Origin: CAUZFZ01 sp963579025
GTDB lineage: Bacteria > Planctomycetota > Planctomycetia > Planctomycetales > Planctomycetaceae
DNA: 64,000 nucleotides
Direction: 5' to 3'
NCBI GenBank assembly: GCA_963579025.1
Contig: CAUZFZ010000033.1
Coordinates: 12,100 to 76,099, forward strand
How positions within the stretch are numbered: the stretch's first letter is position 1; each line of letters begins with the position of its first letter. Position numbers and translations under genes: made by a program. Positions 42,470 through 50,981 of the stretch are shown here, in pieces. A model generated the notes under the pieces. The model did no database searches, was not told the origin of the DNA, and was given only the letters and a program-made list of their open reading frames with translations.

Positions 42470-43879
42470 TCAGCTCTGCTCAGCATCGGCCTCCACATCG
42501 GCGGCGGGCTGCGTTGCTGCTACCACGTCTGACTTGTCGAAACTGACTTCAACGACCGTCGTCACTCCGTACCGCTGAGGGCTATACCCCTTGCGAAAGT
42601 GCACTCGCCATATATACGGGGCGTCAGCGGACAACAATTCCGTCACTCCTTCTTCGGTGGTCGGGATGTACGTGTCGAACGTCTCCCCTGGCGGAATCTC
42701 AAAATCCGCGTTCTGGTCACGAAGATTCCAGATGTCGTCCGCGTTCAGCTCATACACGAGCACACGATGTCCGTCCTTCTTTTTATGGCCTTGAGCACAC
42801 ACAAAACTATTTGCGCGATCCGTTTCGCCGATCTCGAACGCAGGGTCGCGTCGAAACACGAGTCCATCGAGCGGAGCAATACTCTGGTCCGTGGAGACGT
42901 TCTCAAACCGAAGCCATAACTGCAGAATCTCGTCACCGTCCTTTTTCTTTTGCGAGTCATTCTTCAGGTGGTATTCGAACTTCACCGGGCCTCGCGTCAC
43001 TCTCAGCGGCGTGACCTTCAAGTTTCCGAACCGCCGCGTATCGCCCAGGGCAAGCGTATGCCCAGGCGGCATTTCAGCTCCTTCCTTAATCAGGGACATC
43101 CCGATGTCGCCGTCTGCATCACGCTGCGGCCTGACGTCCGGGAGGCTTTCCAGACTACTGGCCGTACCGCCTCCGTTCATGAGTTGCCAGGCCAGGTACA
43201 ACACTGCAAGAGTCATGGCGCTCGAGTAGCTGATCGCCATCGCAAACAACTTCTTTGACACCGTGCCGTGGAGTTTTTCGGCCGTGTATCTTCGGATGAT
43301 GGACGACTGCGATCCAAGCTGCATTCCGGAGTCAGGTTGGGGCAAAGTACTGCTGCCGACATTCCAGGCCGGCTGCGGCGAACCAGTATCTGCAGCCGGA
43401 ATCGGCAAGACTGGGGCGAGGGCGGGCGCAGTGGCAACGACCGGGGCGGCGGCCGCCGGAATTGTCGGCTCAGCCACGGCAACCGGAGCGGGTGCAGACA
43501 TATCGACGTCATTGCCGCCGGGCAGGACAGATTCGAAATCTTCTTCATCCAGAGCCGATCCCGCGCCCGTCAGTTCTTCCTCTGGCGTCGTCCCCGGCAT
43601 GGCCATTTCGCCCAGATACGGCATCTGCTCGCCGGAAGCCGTCGGAGTCTGCGTGCCCGTTGGACTTGCTGGCGTTGTGACAGGCTCGGGTTGCGGCGCC
43701 GCTGCGATTACCGGCTCTGGCGTCGCGGCCACCGGCGTTGGCGGAACAGCAGCCGGAACGTCTGCGGCGGGAGGCTCCGCGACATTCAGGCGAGTGCCAC
43801 AATGCGGACAGGCGACAAGCCCGGCCTGCTCGACGCGCAAACGTCCCTGGCACTGGCTGCAGGAGACTTCAAACGGCAT
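42470..43879 (-). CDS. Zinc-ribbon membrane protein with Pro/Ala-rich linker
   Basis: The 469-residue protein begins with a CxxC...CxxC zinc ribbon (C7, C10, C24, C27; CSQCQGRLRV and CPHCGTRLNV). A Pro/Ala/Thr-rich linker of about 160 residues follows, then one transmembrane helix (about 215-232, SYSSAMTLAVLYLAWQLM). The C-terminal part is a beta-rich extracytoplasmic domain (FGNLKVTPLRVTRGPVKFEY). No enzymatic motif is visible. AGGAG lies eight bases before the ATG at 43879; a GTG at 43888 would be too close. This is the upstream neighbour of the receiver gene, 51 bases away. Confidence 0.7.
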   Translation of the reverse strand: MPFEVSCSQCQGRLRVEQAGLVACPHCGTRLNVAEPPAADVPAAVPPTPVAATPEPVIAAAPQPEPVTTPASPTGTQTPTASGEQMPYLGEMAMPGTTPEEELTGAGSALDEEDFESVLPGGNDVDMSAPAPVAVAEPTIPAAAAPVVATAPALAPVLPIPAADTGSPQPAWNVGSSTLPQPDSGMQLGSQSSIIRRYTAEKLHGTVSKKLFAMAISYSSAMTLAVLYLAWQLMNGGGTASSLESLPDVRPQRDADGDIGMSLIKEGAEMPPGHTLALGDTRRFGNLKVTPLRVTRGPVKFEYHLKNDSQKKKDGDEILQLWLRFENVSTDQSIAPLDGLVFRRDPAFEIGETDRANSFVCAQGHKKKDGHRVLVYELNADDIWNLRDQNADFEIPPGETFDTYIPTTEEGVTELLSADAPYIWRVHFRKGYSPQRYGVTTVVEVSFDKSDVVAATQPAADVEADAEQS

Positions 43880-44105
43880 GACATGCACTCCTGAGAACAG
43901 CGTGCCTCGGTCGAGGAGCGAAACCCGTCCAGGACGCGTCTGTTCGGCAGTTAATTGTGGGGTGGTGATTCGGACCTGGTCCGGTCCGCGGAATGGATCG
44001 GATGAATGGGTGGCGACTTCAGGCAGTTGTCGATTCGAGGTGTCCCAAACAGGGACAATAGGGAGGGAGCTGCGTATTTTAGAGTCGAGTGGTCTCTAAG
44101 GCATG

Positions 44106-44807
44106 TCAGACGCAGTCATCGTCGATCTCTCGCAGCCAGGCCATTCTGCCCCGGGGGATTCCGTCCCGCAACTGAAGCGTCTGACCATGACGCGACACTG
44201 TGCCCAGAACGGGAATCGGACTCAGTCGCCTCAGTTCGGACACGTTTGTCACAGCGGCCGGTGTTTCGGCCTGGTTGTCAACATCGTTGAGGATGACACC
44301 CTCAACGCATAATCCACGCCGCTCTGCAGCTTCGAGCGTCAACAGCGTATGGTTGATCGTGCCCAGCCCGAGCCTCGCTACGATAATTACCGGCAGGCCG
44401 GTCCAAATGGCAAAATCTGCCATCGAGTGCGAATCCGTCAGCGGACACAGCAGGCCGCCGACACCTTCGACCAGCACAAAGTCTGCATCAGATTCCCAGC
44501 GAGTCAGGCCGGTCTGGACGACGTCCCAATCAACAGAGCGACCGGCTTCACGAGCGGCAATCGGTGGTGCGAGAGGCGCCGCGAAGCGTTGCGGACAAAT
44601 CCGGTCGAGGTCAGCGATGCCCGATGCCTGGCTCAGCGTTTCAAGATCGGCCCACCGCTCTTGCCCGTCAGTGACATCCGCTCCGCTGCAGGCCGGCTTG
44701 TAAACACCCAGACGCACGCCGGCACTCACCAGTTCGCGAGCGATCAGCGCCGTCACATAGGTCTTCCCGACGTCTGTATCCGTCCCACTGATCAACACAC
44801 CGCGCAT
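44106..44807 (-). CDS. bioD: Dethiobiotin synthetase
   Basis: BioD makes dethiobiotin from diaminopelargonic acid, CO2 and ATP. The 233-residue product has the Walker-like GTDTDVGKT motif at the N-terminus, YKPACSG, VEGVGGLLCPLTD and LGTINHTLLTLEA, all standard BioD motifs. No other biotin gene is nearby, so the pathway genes are scattered. It lies downstream of the four-helix membrane protein on the same strand, but a hairpin terminator separates them. Confidence 0.93.
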   Translation of the reverse strand: MRGVLISGTDTDVGKTYVTALIARELVSAGVRLGVYKPACSGADVTDGQERWADLETLSQASGIADLDRICPQRFAAPLAPPIAAREAGRSVDWDVVQTGLTRWESDADFVLVEGVGGLLCPLTDSHSMADFAIWTGLPVIIVARLGLGTINHTLLTLEAAERRGLCVEGVILNDVDNQAETPAAVTNVSELRRLSPIPVLGTVSRHGQTLQLRDGIPRGRMAWLREIDDDCV

Positions 44808-44830
44808 CAGTCAGCTCCCGTAAAACTGGA

Positions 44831-44865
44831 AAGCCCGGCCTTTCGAAATCCGAAAAGCCGGGCTT
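44831..44865 (-). terminator. Hairpin terminator between a membrane protein gene and bioD
   Basis: AAGCCCGGC and GCCGGGCTT pair perfectly, and an inner TTTCG/CGAAA extends the stem after a C/A mismatch, giving about 14 pairs. A short T-rich stretch follows on the minus strand. It lies 26 bases after the stop of the gene at 44891. Confidence 0.65.
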
Positions 44866-44890
44866 GAGAATTCAGGAGTCGCTTCGCCAC

Positions 44891-45652
44891 TCAGCCGTCG
44901 TCGTCGCGTACCGAGACCTGCAGCGATCCGAGCATCTTCATGAGTAGAGCTTCTTTGCGGTTGATGAACAGGACGTTGTCCAGAACGATCGCTCGGCTCT
45001 CGCTACGTGCGTGCAGAATCAGGCGGCCGGACTGCAGGAGCATGTATTCGAAGACGTCGTTGATCTCTTTGTCGACACGTAGACTGGGAGCAGGGTAACG
45101 CTTCATGTCACTCAGAAAGCCATGGTGATGCAGCAGTTCGTTGTTGCGAATCTCCCAGTAGTCGTAGCGGACAGCCACCAGGACGGCGAGATAGAAGAAG
45201 AACAGGATCGCCGCGAACATGAAGTAGAAGATGTGATTCGCTTCTGGCTTGAGAGCACCAAGTACGTCTCCCAGAAATGGCACGAGGTCCGGCGCGTAAT
45301 GTGCCGATAGAAAAACGCCCATCACGACCATGCCGATGATGGCGACTAACGTCAGCGCCGTTGTGCGCGGGAAGTCGAACGTCAGGACAACGAGGTTCAG
45401 CGTGAGTATTCCAAAGAACACAATCGTGACCCCGACGTGAGCGGTTGACGCTTCGGGAGCCAGCCACGTGACAAACGCGGCAATCAGTGCCATGAAAAAC
45501 GTCGGATATAGAAACACGATCTTCGGATACGAAATCAACAGGATCCGTTTCTTGCCAGGACCGGGCTGCTCCAGCGCGCCGGCCGGGGCGAGTGATGTTT
45601 CGCTTGTCTGGTTTTCTTCTGGCGGCGTGCTCTCAGCGTTTTCTTCCGACAT
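44891..45652 (-). CDS. Multi-pass membrane protein with PH-like C-terminal domain
   Basis: The 253-residue protein has a polar N-terminal tail, four transmembrane helices (about 46-60, 74-92, 98-120 and 139-162) and a soluble C-terminal domain of about 90 residues (EIRNNELLHHHGFLSD, then HARSESRAIVLDNVLF) that resembles bacterial PH-like domains of the YdbS type. The family is not certain. I set the start at ATG 45652. The longer frame to 45814 would translate the dispersed repeat at 45780, which argues against it. Confidence 0.7.
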   Translation of the reverse strand: MSEENAESTPPEENQTSETSLAPAGALEQPGPGKKRILLISYPKIVFLYPTFFMALIAAFVTWLAPEASTAHVGVTIVFFGILTLNLVVLTFDFPRTTALTLVAIIGMVVMGVFLSAHYAPDLVPFLGDVLGALKPEANHIFYFMFAAILFFFYLAVLVAVRYDYWEIRNNELLHHHGFLSDMKRYPAPSLRVDKEINDVFEYMLLQSGRLILHARSESRAIVLDNVLFINRKEALLMKMLGSLQVSVRDDDG

Positions 45653-45779
45653 GCCTGTATTCCATTCCTCTTTGGTTGAGGGCGTTCGTGACTGACGTGC
45701 TGCGTCGCCGGATGAATCCGGCCTGTCCGCGACAACAGGTCTGACTGGCTGGTGGAATCGTTCAAGGGTCGGCGAACGG

Positions 45780-45805
45780 ACCGCATAAATGCGGTTACTA
45801 CGAAC
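45780..45805. repeat. Second copy of the palindromic repeat end
   Basis: ACCGCATAAATGCGGTT followed by ACTACGAAC matches the right end of the element at 37294-37414, with the same polarity. Only one end is present here. It lies between the radical SAM stop and the start of the next minus-strand gene. Confidence 0.6.
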
Positions 45806-45817
45806 GCGGTTCACGTA

Positions 45818-47140
45818 TTAACTGGCGGTGGTTGCAGTTTCCTGCGATTCGGCCCGGTTTTTCAGGACGTACGGCGCCGCCGTCTGCGTGTGATCGTAGC
45901 CGTTGTACGCTCCGAAGTCGTTGAAGAAAAATCGCTTAACGAGCCGGTACGCCCAGCTCTTTTCCGGGATTTGAGTTTCCGGATTGAACTGCGACGTTCG
46001 GACTTCCATCTTCTGCAGTTCGGCCAGTGCGGTCTTTCGGGCGGTGACGTCTTCAGCTCCGTGCAGGACGACAAGTTCTTCCAGCAGGTCCGGGCGTTCC
46101 AGCACGATACAGCCACGCGTGGTTTTCGAGGCCAGCTTCCGGAAGTCGGTCAGAAAGTCAGACGCGAATTTCTCGCGAAGCGACTTCGACTCGTCGTGGA
46201 TGTTGTCGGTCGCGAACTGAATGATCGGACACGGCTCGACACCTCCCCACGGATTGATGTGGTGGCTGATCCCCGTGGCCGCCGGACACAGCGCCTGCCC
46301 CTCACCGTCGAAGTACGCGTCGATCACGGCGATCGGCTTCTTCGCCCGCGTTTCGACCACGAACTTGCGAATACTCAGCTGCTGTTCCGGAGTCAGACAA
46401 AGGTCGGGACACGCATCAGGTCCCATCGGACGGTACACGTGAAACCACGTGTAAAGCACGCCCATCTCAATCAGCCGGTCAACCCACTTCTCCGTCAGCA
46501 GATCGTCGATGTTTGTCTTGCACAGGCTCGTGCAGACCCCGGTAAAGACTTTGTTGTCGAGACAGTTCTGAATCCCCTGCATCGTCTTGCTCAGAACATC
46601 ACCGCGGCCGCGCCGCTCGTCGCTGACGATTTCGTTGCCTTCCACGCTGATCAGCGGCGTCACGTTACCCATGCGCCGCAGTTCTTTCGCGACCTCGTCC
46701 GTGATGAAGTGCCCGTTCGTGAAGACCTGAAAGTAGCAGTCCGGATGGCGATCGATGATCTGCAGCAGTTCCGGATGCATGAACGGTTCCCCGCCAACGA
46801 TCCCGAAGAAGCTGTTGCCCATCTCGCGAGCTTCCGCGATCAGCTTGGACATGGCTTCCAGATCGATCTTCTCCTGTTTCGCGGCCACATCGACCCAGCA
46901 GCCCTGACACCGCAGGTTGCAACTGTTGATGACAGACACATACAGAAACGGCGGAAAGAACTCGCCGCGCTTCAGTCGCCGCTTGAATTTCACGACCGAC
47001 ATCGAGCCGCGGACGCCCATGTTCCAGAAGAACTTCCACAGCAGTCGCTTGTCAGTCTCAAGCAGAACACGTTTGGCCATACGAAGATACATGCGGGGTG
47101 TCTCGACTACAGGCGGCCGAAGCCGATTCGTGACGTTCAT
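45818..47140 (-). CDS. Radical SAM protein with C-terminal Cys-rich segment
   Basis: The 440-residue protein has the radical SAM cluster motif C74-X3-C78-X2-C81 (CNLRCQGC), the GGEPFMHPE motif and a further Cys-containing segment (INPWGGVEPCPII) that may bind an auxiliary cluster as in SPASM proteins. Conserved stretches include YVSVINSCNLRC and FQVFTNGHFIT. The substrate is unknown; nearby genes give no clue. The ATG at 47140 fits an N-terminus starting MNVTNRLRPP. The ribosome binding site is weak. The family also includes hopanoid enzymes such as HpnH, but I do not see enough to call that. Confidence 0.8.
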   Translation of the reverse strand: MNVTNRLRPPVVETPRMYLRMAKRVLLETDKRLLWKFFWNMGVRGSMSVVKFKRRLKRGEFFPPFLYVSVINSCNLRCQGCWVDVAAKQEKIDLEAMSKLIAEAREMGNSFFGIVGGEPFMHPELLQIIDRHPDCYFQVFTNGHFITDEVAKELRRMGNVTPLISVEGNEIVSDERRGRGDVLSKTMQGIQNCLDNKVFTGVCTSLCKTNIDDLLTEKWVDRLIEMGVLYTWFHVYRPMGPDACPDLCLTPEQQLSIRKFVVETRAKKPIAVIDAYFDGEGQALCPAATGISHHINPWGGVEPCPIIQFATDNIHDESKSLREKFASDFLTDFRKLASKTTRGCIVLERPDLLEELVVLHGAEDVTARKTALAELQKMEVRTSQFNPETQIPEKSWAYRLVKRFFFNDFGAYNGYDHTQTAAPYVLKNRAESQETATTAS

Positions 47141-47366
47141 TGTGTGACTGTCATTGTAGTGGTGCAGTCGCCCATTGAAACCTGCCAGCGATCTGACCAA
47201 CGCCCGAGGCGATCTGTCCGTAAGTCACCAACAGATACGGGTTCGCGTTGCGGCGTGGGCAGATTTGCGAAATCTCGGTTGAGACCAGCTCCACTGGATT
47301 GACATCTCGCACATCTGTTTCTCAAATGGAACGCACCTGCAATCAACTTGCATTTAGGGACTGGCT

Positions 47367-47741
47367 GTGCACCAGCGTTGGACAATACTGACGACGTTGA
47401 CAACGTGGATCGTCGCCTCGTCGTATTGCGCGCTGCATACGCACGGCGGCAACTGTCGGCACGATGCAACAGCGGCACACAGTCCTCCGGTACACGCAGT
47501 CTGTCCGCACGGACACCATCACAACCACACCGACGAGTCTGAATCGCTTCCGAGCTGGTCAGCCAGGTGCGTGGTGTGCGAGCTTCTGGCCCTGTCGATC
47601 GTCGTCCCCACCCTCGCCGTGCTTAAAACGGCTGAGTTTCAGATCGCAACGAATTCACTGCTCGACGCACAGCAGCCGGTTGCTCCGCTGCAGTGCAACT
47701 GGCAAGGCCGCGCACCACCGCTGTCGTTCCAGCTGACTTGA
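47367..47741 (+). CDS. Small His/Cys-rich protein, probably metal-binding
   Basis: The 124-residue product starts with a hydrophobic leader (WTILTTLTTWIVASSYCALH), then His-rich stretches (LHTHGGNCRH; CPHGHHHNHTD) and a CxxC motif in a hydrophobic segment (ARCVVCELLALSIVV). The start is GTG after AGGGA. Small proteins of this plan lie next to DUF1559 genes in planctomycetes. Copper or zinc binding is a guess from the His and Cys content. The DUF1559 gene follows 217 bases downstream. Confidence 0.6.
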   Translation: MHQRWTILTTLTTWIVASSYCALHTHGGNCRHDATAAHSPPVHAVCPHGHHHNHTDESESLPSWSARCVVCELLALSIVVPTLAVLKTAEFQIATNSLLDAQQPVAPLQCNWQGRAPPLSFQLT

Positions 47742-47958
47742 ACGATCAGTACAGGTCGAGCGCGTCGCGCGTTCCGAATCGGGTGTCTGCTGCAGAGCCT
47801 GGCCTATCGCCATCACGTGCGACGTTGCGCCCACAGCGCACCTGACAGGAAAATCTACCCCGACGGGTCTGAGAGACAACTGCCGCGTGAACACGCCAGC
47901 CTTGTCGAACGACCCGGACCGGACTGCCATCCATCACGCGCAATCCGAGGCTACTCTT

Positions 47959-48870
47959 ATGAATACTCTGCGCGCCAAATGCGCTTCCCGACACGGATTC
48001 ACTCTGATCGAACTACTTGTCGTGATTGCGATCATCGCAATCCTGGTCGCTCTTCTGCTGCCGGCCGTGCAGCAGGCCCGCGAAGCGGCCCGACGCATAC
48101 AGTGCAAGAACAATCTCAAGCAGATCGGTCTGGCCCTCCACAATTACCATGACATCCACGGAACTCTGCCACCTGGCTGGATCGGTGTTGCCGGGAATCA
48201 GCCGGATGTCGAAGGCGACAATGCATTTGGATGGGGGTCCATGATCCTGCCAATGCTCGACCAGGGGCCTCTCTTTGAACAGCTCGACACTGAGGCCGGA
48301 ATTCTCGCGCCGTCCAATCTCGCGCTGCTGACGACACCGCAACCGGCATTTCGCTGTCCCTCGGACATCTACCAGTCAGCCTGGAATCTCAATGCAGAAG
48401 GAACAACCAACCTGCTGGCGAAACTGGCGTCCGCGAATTATGTGGCCAACTGGGGGTCCGGTTCCGTTCTTGAAATCGACGACTGCGAAGGACTGGCACG
48501 CGGGCAGGTCTGCAAGGATACAGGTCCGTTTTTCCATAACAGTGCGACCCGGTTTCGCGACTTCTTGGATGGTCTGAGTAATACATCGATTGTTGGAGAA
48601 CGTCGGTCCGACGTGACCATGGCATGGCACGCGACATGGTCTGGCTCTCCCCCCGGTGGAGAAGAAACATGGGCCAGAATTCTGGGCGTGGCGGACCACA
48701 CACCGAACCATCCCGCGGCGCACATGGAAGATTTCAGTAGCTGGCACACTGGAGGTGTGCACATGTTGCTGGGAGATGGCAAAGTCCGCTTTGTCTCAGA
48801 GAACGTCGACACGGGTGTGTGGCAGTCACTGGCAACACACCAGGGTGGCGAGGTGGTGGGCGAGTTCTGA
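47959..48870 (+). CDS. DUF1559 family pseudopilin-like protein (H-X9-DG)
   Basis: The 303-residue protein has a type IV prepilin-like start: HGFTLIELLVVIAIIAI followed by LVALLLPAVQQAREAARR, with cleavage expected at the G-F bond. The DUF1559 domain follows (NNLKQIGLALHNYHDIHGTLPPG) and the C-terminal H-X9-DG motif (HTGGVHMLLGDG) is intact. DUF1559 proteins are highly expanded in planctomycetes; they are thought to be type II secretion or pilin-like surface proteins, but the function is not established. GAGG precedes the ATG at 47959. Confidence 0.93.
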   Translation: MNTLRAKCASRHGFTLIELLVVIAIIAILVALLLPAVQQAREAARRIQCKNNLKQIGLALHNYHDIHGTLPPGWIGVAGNQPDVEGDNAFGWGSMILPMLDQGPLFEQLDTEAGILAPSNLALLTTPQPAFRCPSDIYQSAWNLNAEGTTNLLAKLASANYVANWGSGSVLEIDDCEGLARGQVCKDTGPFFHNSATRFRDFLDGLSNTSIVGERRSDVTMAWHATWSGSPPGGEETWARILGVADHTPNHPAAHMEDFSSWHTGGVHMLLGDGKVRFVSENVDTGVWQSLATHQGGEVVGEF

Positions 48871-48914
48871 CGGGTGTTGGGGCGCGGTCAGACGTTGCTT
48901 CACGCAGCTGCCAG

Positions 48915-50750
48915 CTACTCGTTTCTGATTCGGACTTCGAATCGGCCAGTGGCATCAGCGGCGGCCCGGAACATCCCTGGTGTCGTGAACACCCACACGA
49001 TTTCACCGGTGCGATCAATGCCGATGACCCCGCCGTCGCCCGGCCGGAGTTGCGTCTTGAGAACGTGCTCCGCCGACTGTTTGAGCGACCACTCCCGGTG
49101 TCGCATCAGCAGCGAAATCTGGGCTGCGGCAGCGTGACGAATGAACTGCTCACCGATACCCGACGCCGAGATTCCGCATGTGTCATTGTCTGCATATGTT
49201 CCCGCACCAATGATCGGGCTGTCTCCGACACGCCCGAACTTCTTGTTGGTCAGGCCGCCGGTCGACGTTCCCGCGGCGATGTTCCCCTGCGAATCCCGGG
49301 CGACACATCCGACTGTCCCGTAATCCCATGCGCGAGCCGGGGACCAGCGTGCGGCACTTCCGGTTTGCTTCCGCGTTCGAACACGCTCCCAGACCTGACG
49401 CCGGTACTCGGTCGAGAAACTGGAATTGGCAACACGGTCGACCTGCTGTTCGGAAGCGAATTCCTCGGCGCCCGCGCCGGACAACAGGACGTGACGTGTC
49501 TTGGCCATGACCAGTCGCGCGAGTCCGATCGGGTTCTTTACCGTCCGTACGCCAGCGACCGCTCCGCCATCCAGCGTGCGACCATCCATGATGGACGCGT
49601 CCAATTCGTGCTCGCCCTGACTGTTGAACACGGCTCCCTTGCCAGCGTTGTACAGCGGATCGTCCTCCAGAATACGGATGACCGATTCGACGGCGTTCAA
49701 GCTCGTTCCGCCGTCTGCCAGCACTGCACGGCCCTTTGAGAGGGCTTTCGTGAGCCCGTCGCGGTACTGCTGCAGTTGCTCAGCTGTTGCGTCCTCCGGC
49801 GGAGTGCCAGCGCCGCCATGCACAACCAGCGACCACTCTCGCCCCGTCTTCGTCGTTTGAGCGTTCTTCGCTGGTTGGAGAAACGCGAGTGCCGCCTGTT
49901 CTGCGTCCGCTGGTGCTTTTGCTTCTTTGACGTCTCGCTGCATCACAGCCCGTAGTTTGACGTCGTCGTTTGTGATGTCTCCTCCGGTCGCCAGATAGAA
50001 CTGCCGTTCGTTCACACCGGCATTGATGTTCACGACGGGATTTCCGTCGGCCGTGAAGCGGGCCTTTTCAACCGGTTGCCATTTCGCGTCCGACGTCATA
50101 ACCCAAGCATTGGGGAAGGCCGCCCGGCGCGTCTTCGTTGCAGAGACCCGATTGCGACGAAAATCTTCCACGAACGCGTAGTAGCCCTTGAGCTGCGTGT
50201 CTTTCGTCAGCGTGCTGAAGGTCACCAGGTGCTTCCATGCCTTCTCTTCCGGGTGAAAGAAGAAAGCGGCGTATTCTGTCCGGTCTTTCACTCGTCGAGC
50301 GGCAACCATGAAGCGGTACGTCTGTCCGACCTTCCAGTCGTAATCCAGAAACGACTGACCGCCCGTGCCTTCATTTCCGAAGCGTCCCACACGTACGGAT
50401 TCATCCTGATGCAGCAGCTTCACGCGGTTGGCTGGGTCAACAGAATTCGGATCGTCCTGCTGACCGGGATCCCACACCGAGAAGATCAGCACCTTGCGTC
50501 CGTCGTACAGCTCCTGGATTCCGTAGTAGCCACGGCTGAATCCACAGACACAGAAGTACGTGCCGTCAGCCGACGATTCGACCTTAACCTCGTTGTAGAA
50601 TACAGCCGCAGGCGGCACCTCGGCGTACGCCAGATGGACGGAACGGCAGGCGATCCCCTTGAGGGCGGGTGACGCGAATGCCGTCCCCGCGGAAAACAGG
50701 CACGCAAGAAACGCCAGACGTCTGAGTCGACGGGGACGGAAACCAAACAT
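48915..50750 (-). CDS. DUF3472 domain fused to isoaspartyl peptidase/L-asparaginase (Ntn hydrolase)
   Basis: After a signal peptide (1-27), residues about 33-265 form a DUF3472 domain (KVLIFSVWDPGQQDDPN, GRFGNEGTGGQSFLDYDWKVG). Residues 305-611 form an isoaspartyl peptidase/asparaginase of the plant type: VVHGGAGTPP, NAGKGAVFN, DASIMDG and the autocleavage site GTVGC with Thr479 as nucleophile, then GTYADN and ASGIGE. The enzyme should hydrolyse isoaspartyl dipeptides or Asn after self-cleavage, outside the cytoplasm. I set the start at ATG 50750; the upstream frame only translates an inverted repeat. Confidence 0.87.
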   Translation of the reverse strand: MFGFRPRRLRRLAFLACLFSAGTAFASPALKGIACRSVHLAYAEVPPAAVFYNEVKVESSADGTYFCVCGFSRGYYGIQELYDGRKVLIFSVWDPGQQDDPNSVDPANRVKLLHQDESVRVGRFGNEGTGGQSFLDYDWKVGQTYRFMVAARRVKDRTEYAAFFFHPEEKAWKHLVTFSTLTKDTQLKGYYAFVEDFRRNRVSATKTRRAAFPNAWVMTSDAKWQPVEKARFTADGNPVVNINAGVNERQFYLATGGDITNDDVKLRAVMQRDVKEAKAPADAEQAALAFLQPAKNAQTTKTGREWSLVVHGGAGTPPEDATAEQLQQYRDGLTKALSKGRAVLADGGTSLNAVESVIRILEDDPLYNAGKGAVFNSQGEHELDASIMDGRTLDGGAVAGVRTVKNPIGLARLVMAKTRHVLLSGAGAEEFASEQQVDRVANSSFSTEYRRQVWERVRTRKQTGSAARWSPARAWDYGTVGCVARDSQGNIAAGTSTGGLTNKKFGRVGDSPIIGAGTYADNDTCGISASGIGEQFIRHAAAAQISLLMRHREWSLKQSAEHVLKTQLRPGDGGVIGIDRTGEIVWVFTTPGMFRAAADATGRFEVRIRNE

Positions 50751-50790
50751 GAGTGATCCAGTTGGGTCAGGTTGCAGACGACGAAGTTCT

Positions 50791-50864
50791 TTGAACAGAA
50801 GGTCGCAAAGGACGCGAAGGTCCGCTTTTTTATTTCTTCGCGTCCTTTGCGACCTTCTGTTCAA
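50791..50864. repeat. Perfect 29-bp inverted repeat
   Basis: The left arm at 50791-50819 (TTGAACAGAAGGTCGCAAAG followed by GACGCGAAG) is the exact inverted copy of 50836-50864, with a 16-base loop containing a T-run. It lies between two divergent genes. Similar GGTCGCAAAGGACGCGAAG palindromes are dispersed in planctomycete and related genomes. Confidence 0.75.
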
Positions 50865-50981
50865 CAATACGTCGCCTCGGATTTGAAGCGCAGTCATCGT
50901 GGGCAAGATAAGCTTGCGTGAATAGAGTAGCCATGTTGCGAGTAGACTCGTCTGTCCAGTCAACCAATTGAGGACCACTCG

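Noticed and set aside
45752..47302. 516-codon plus-strand ORF
   Set aside because: It is antisense to the radical SAM gene, whose CX3CX2C motif and flanking conserved segments are unambiguous; long antisense ORFs are common in GC-rich DNA.
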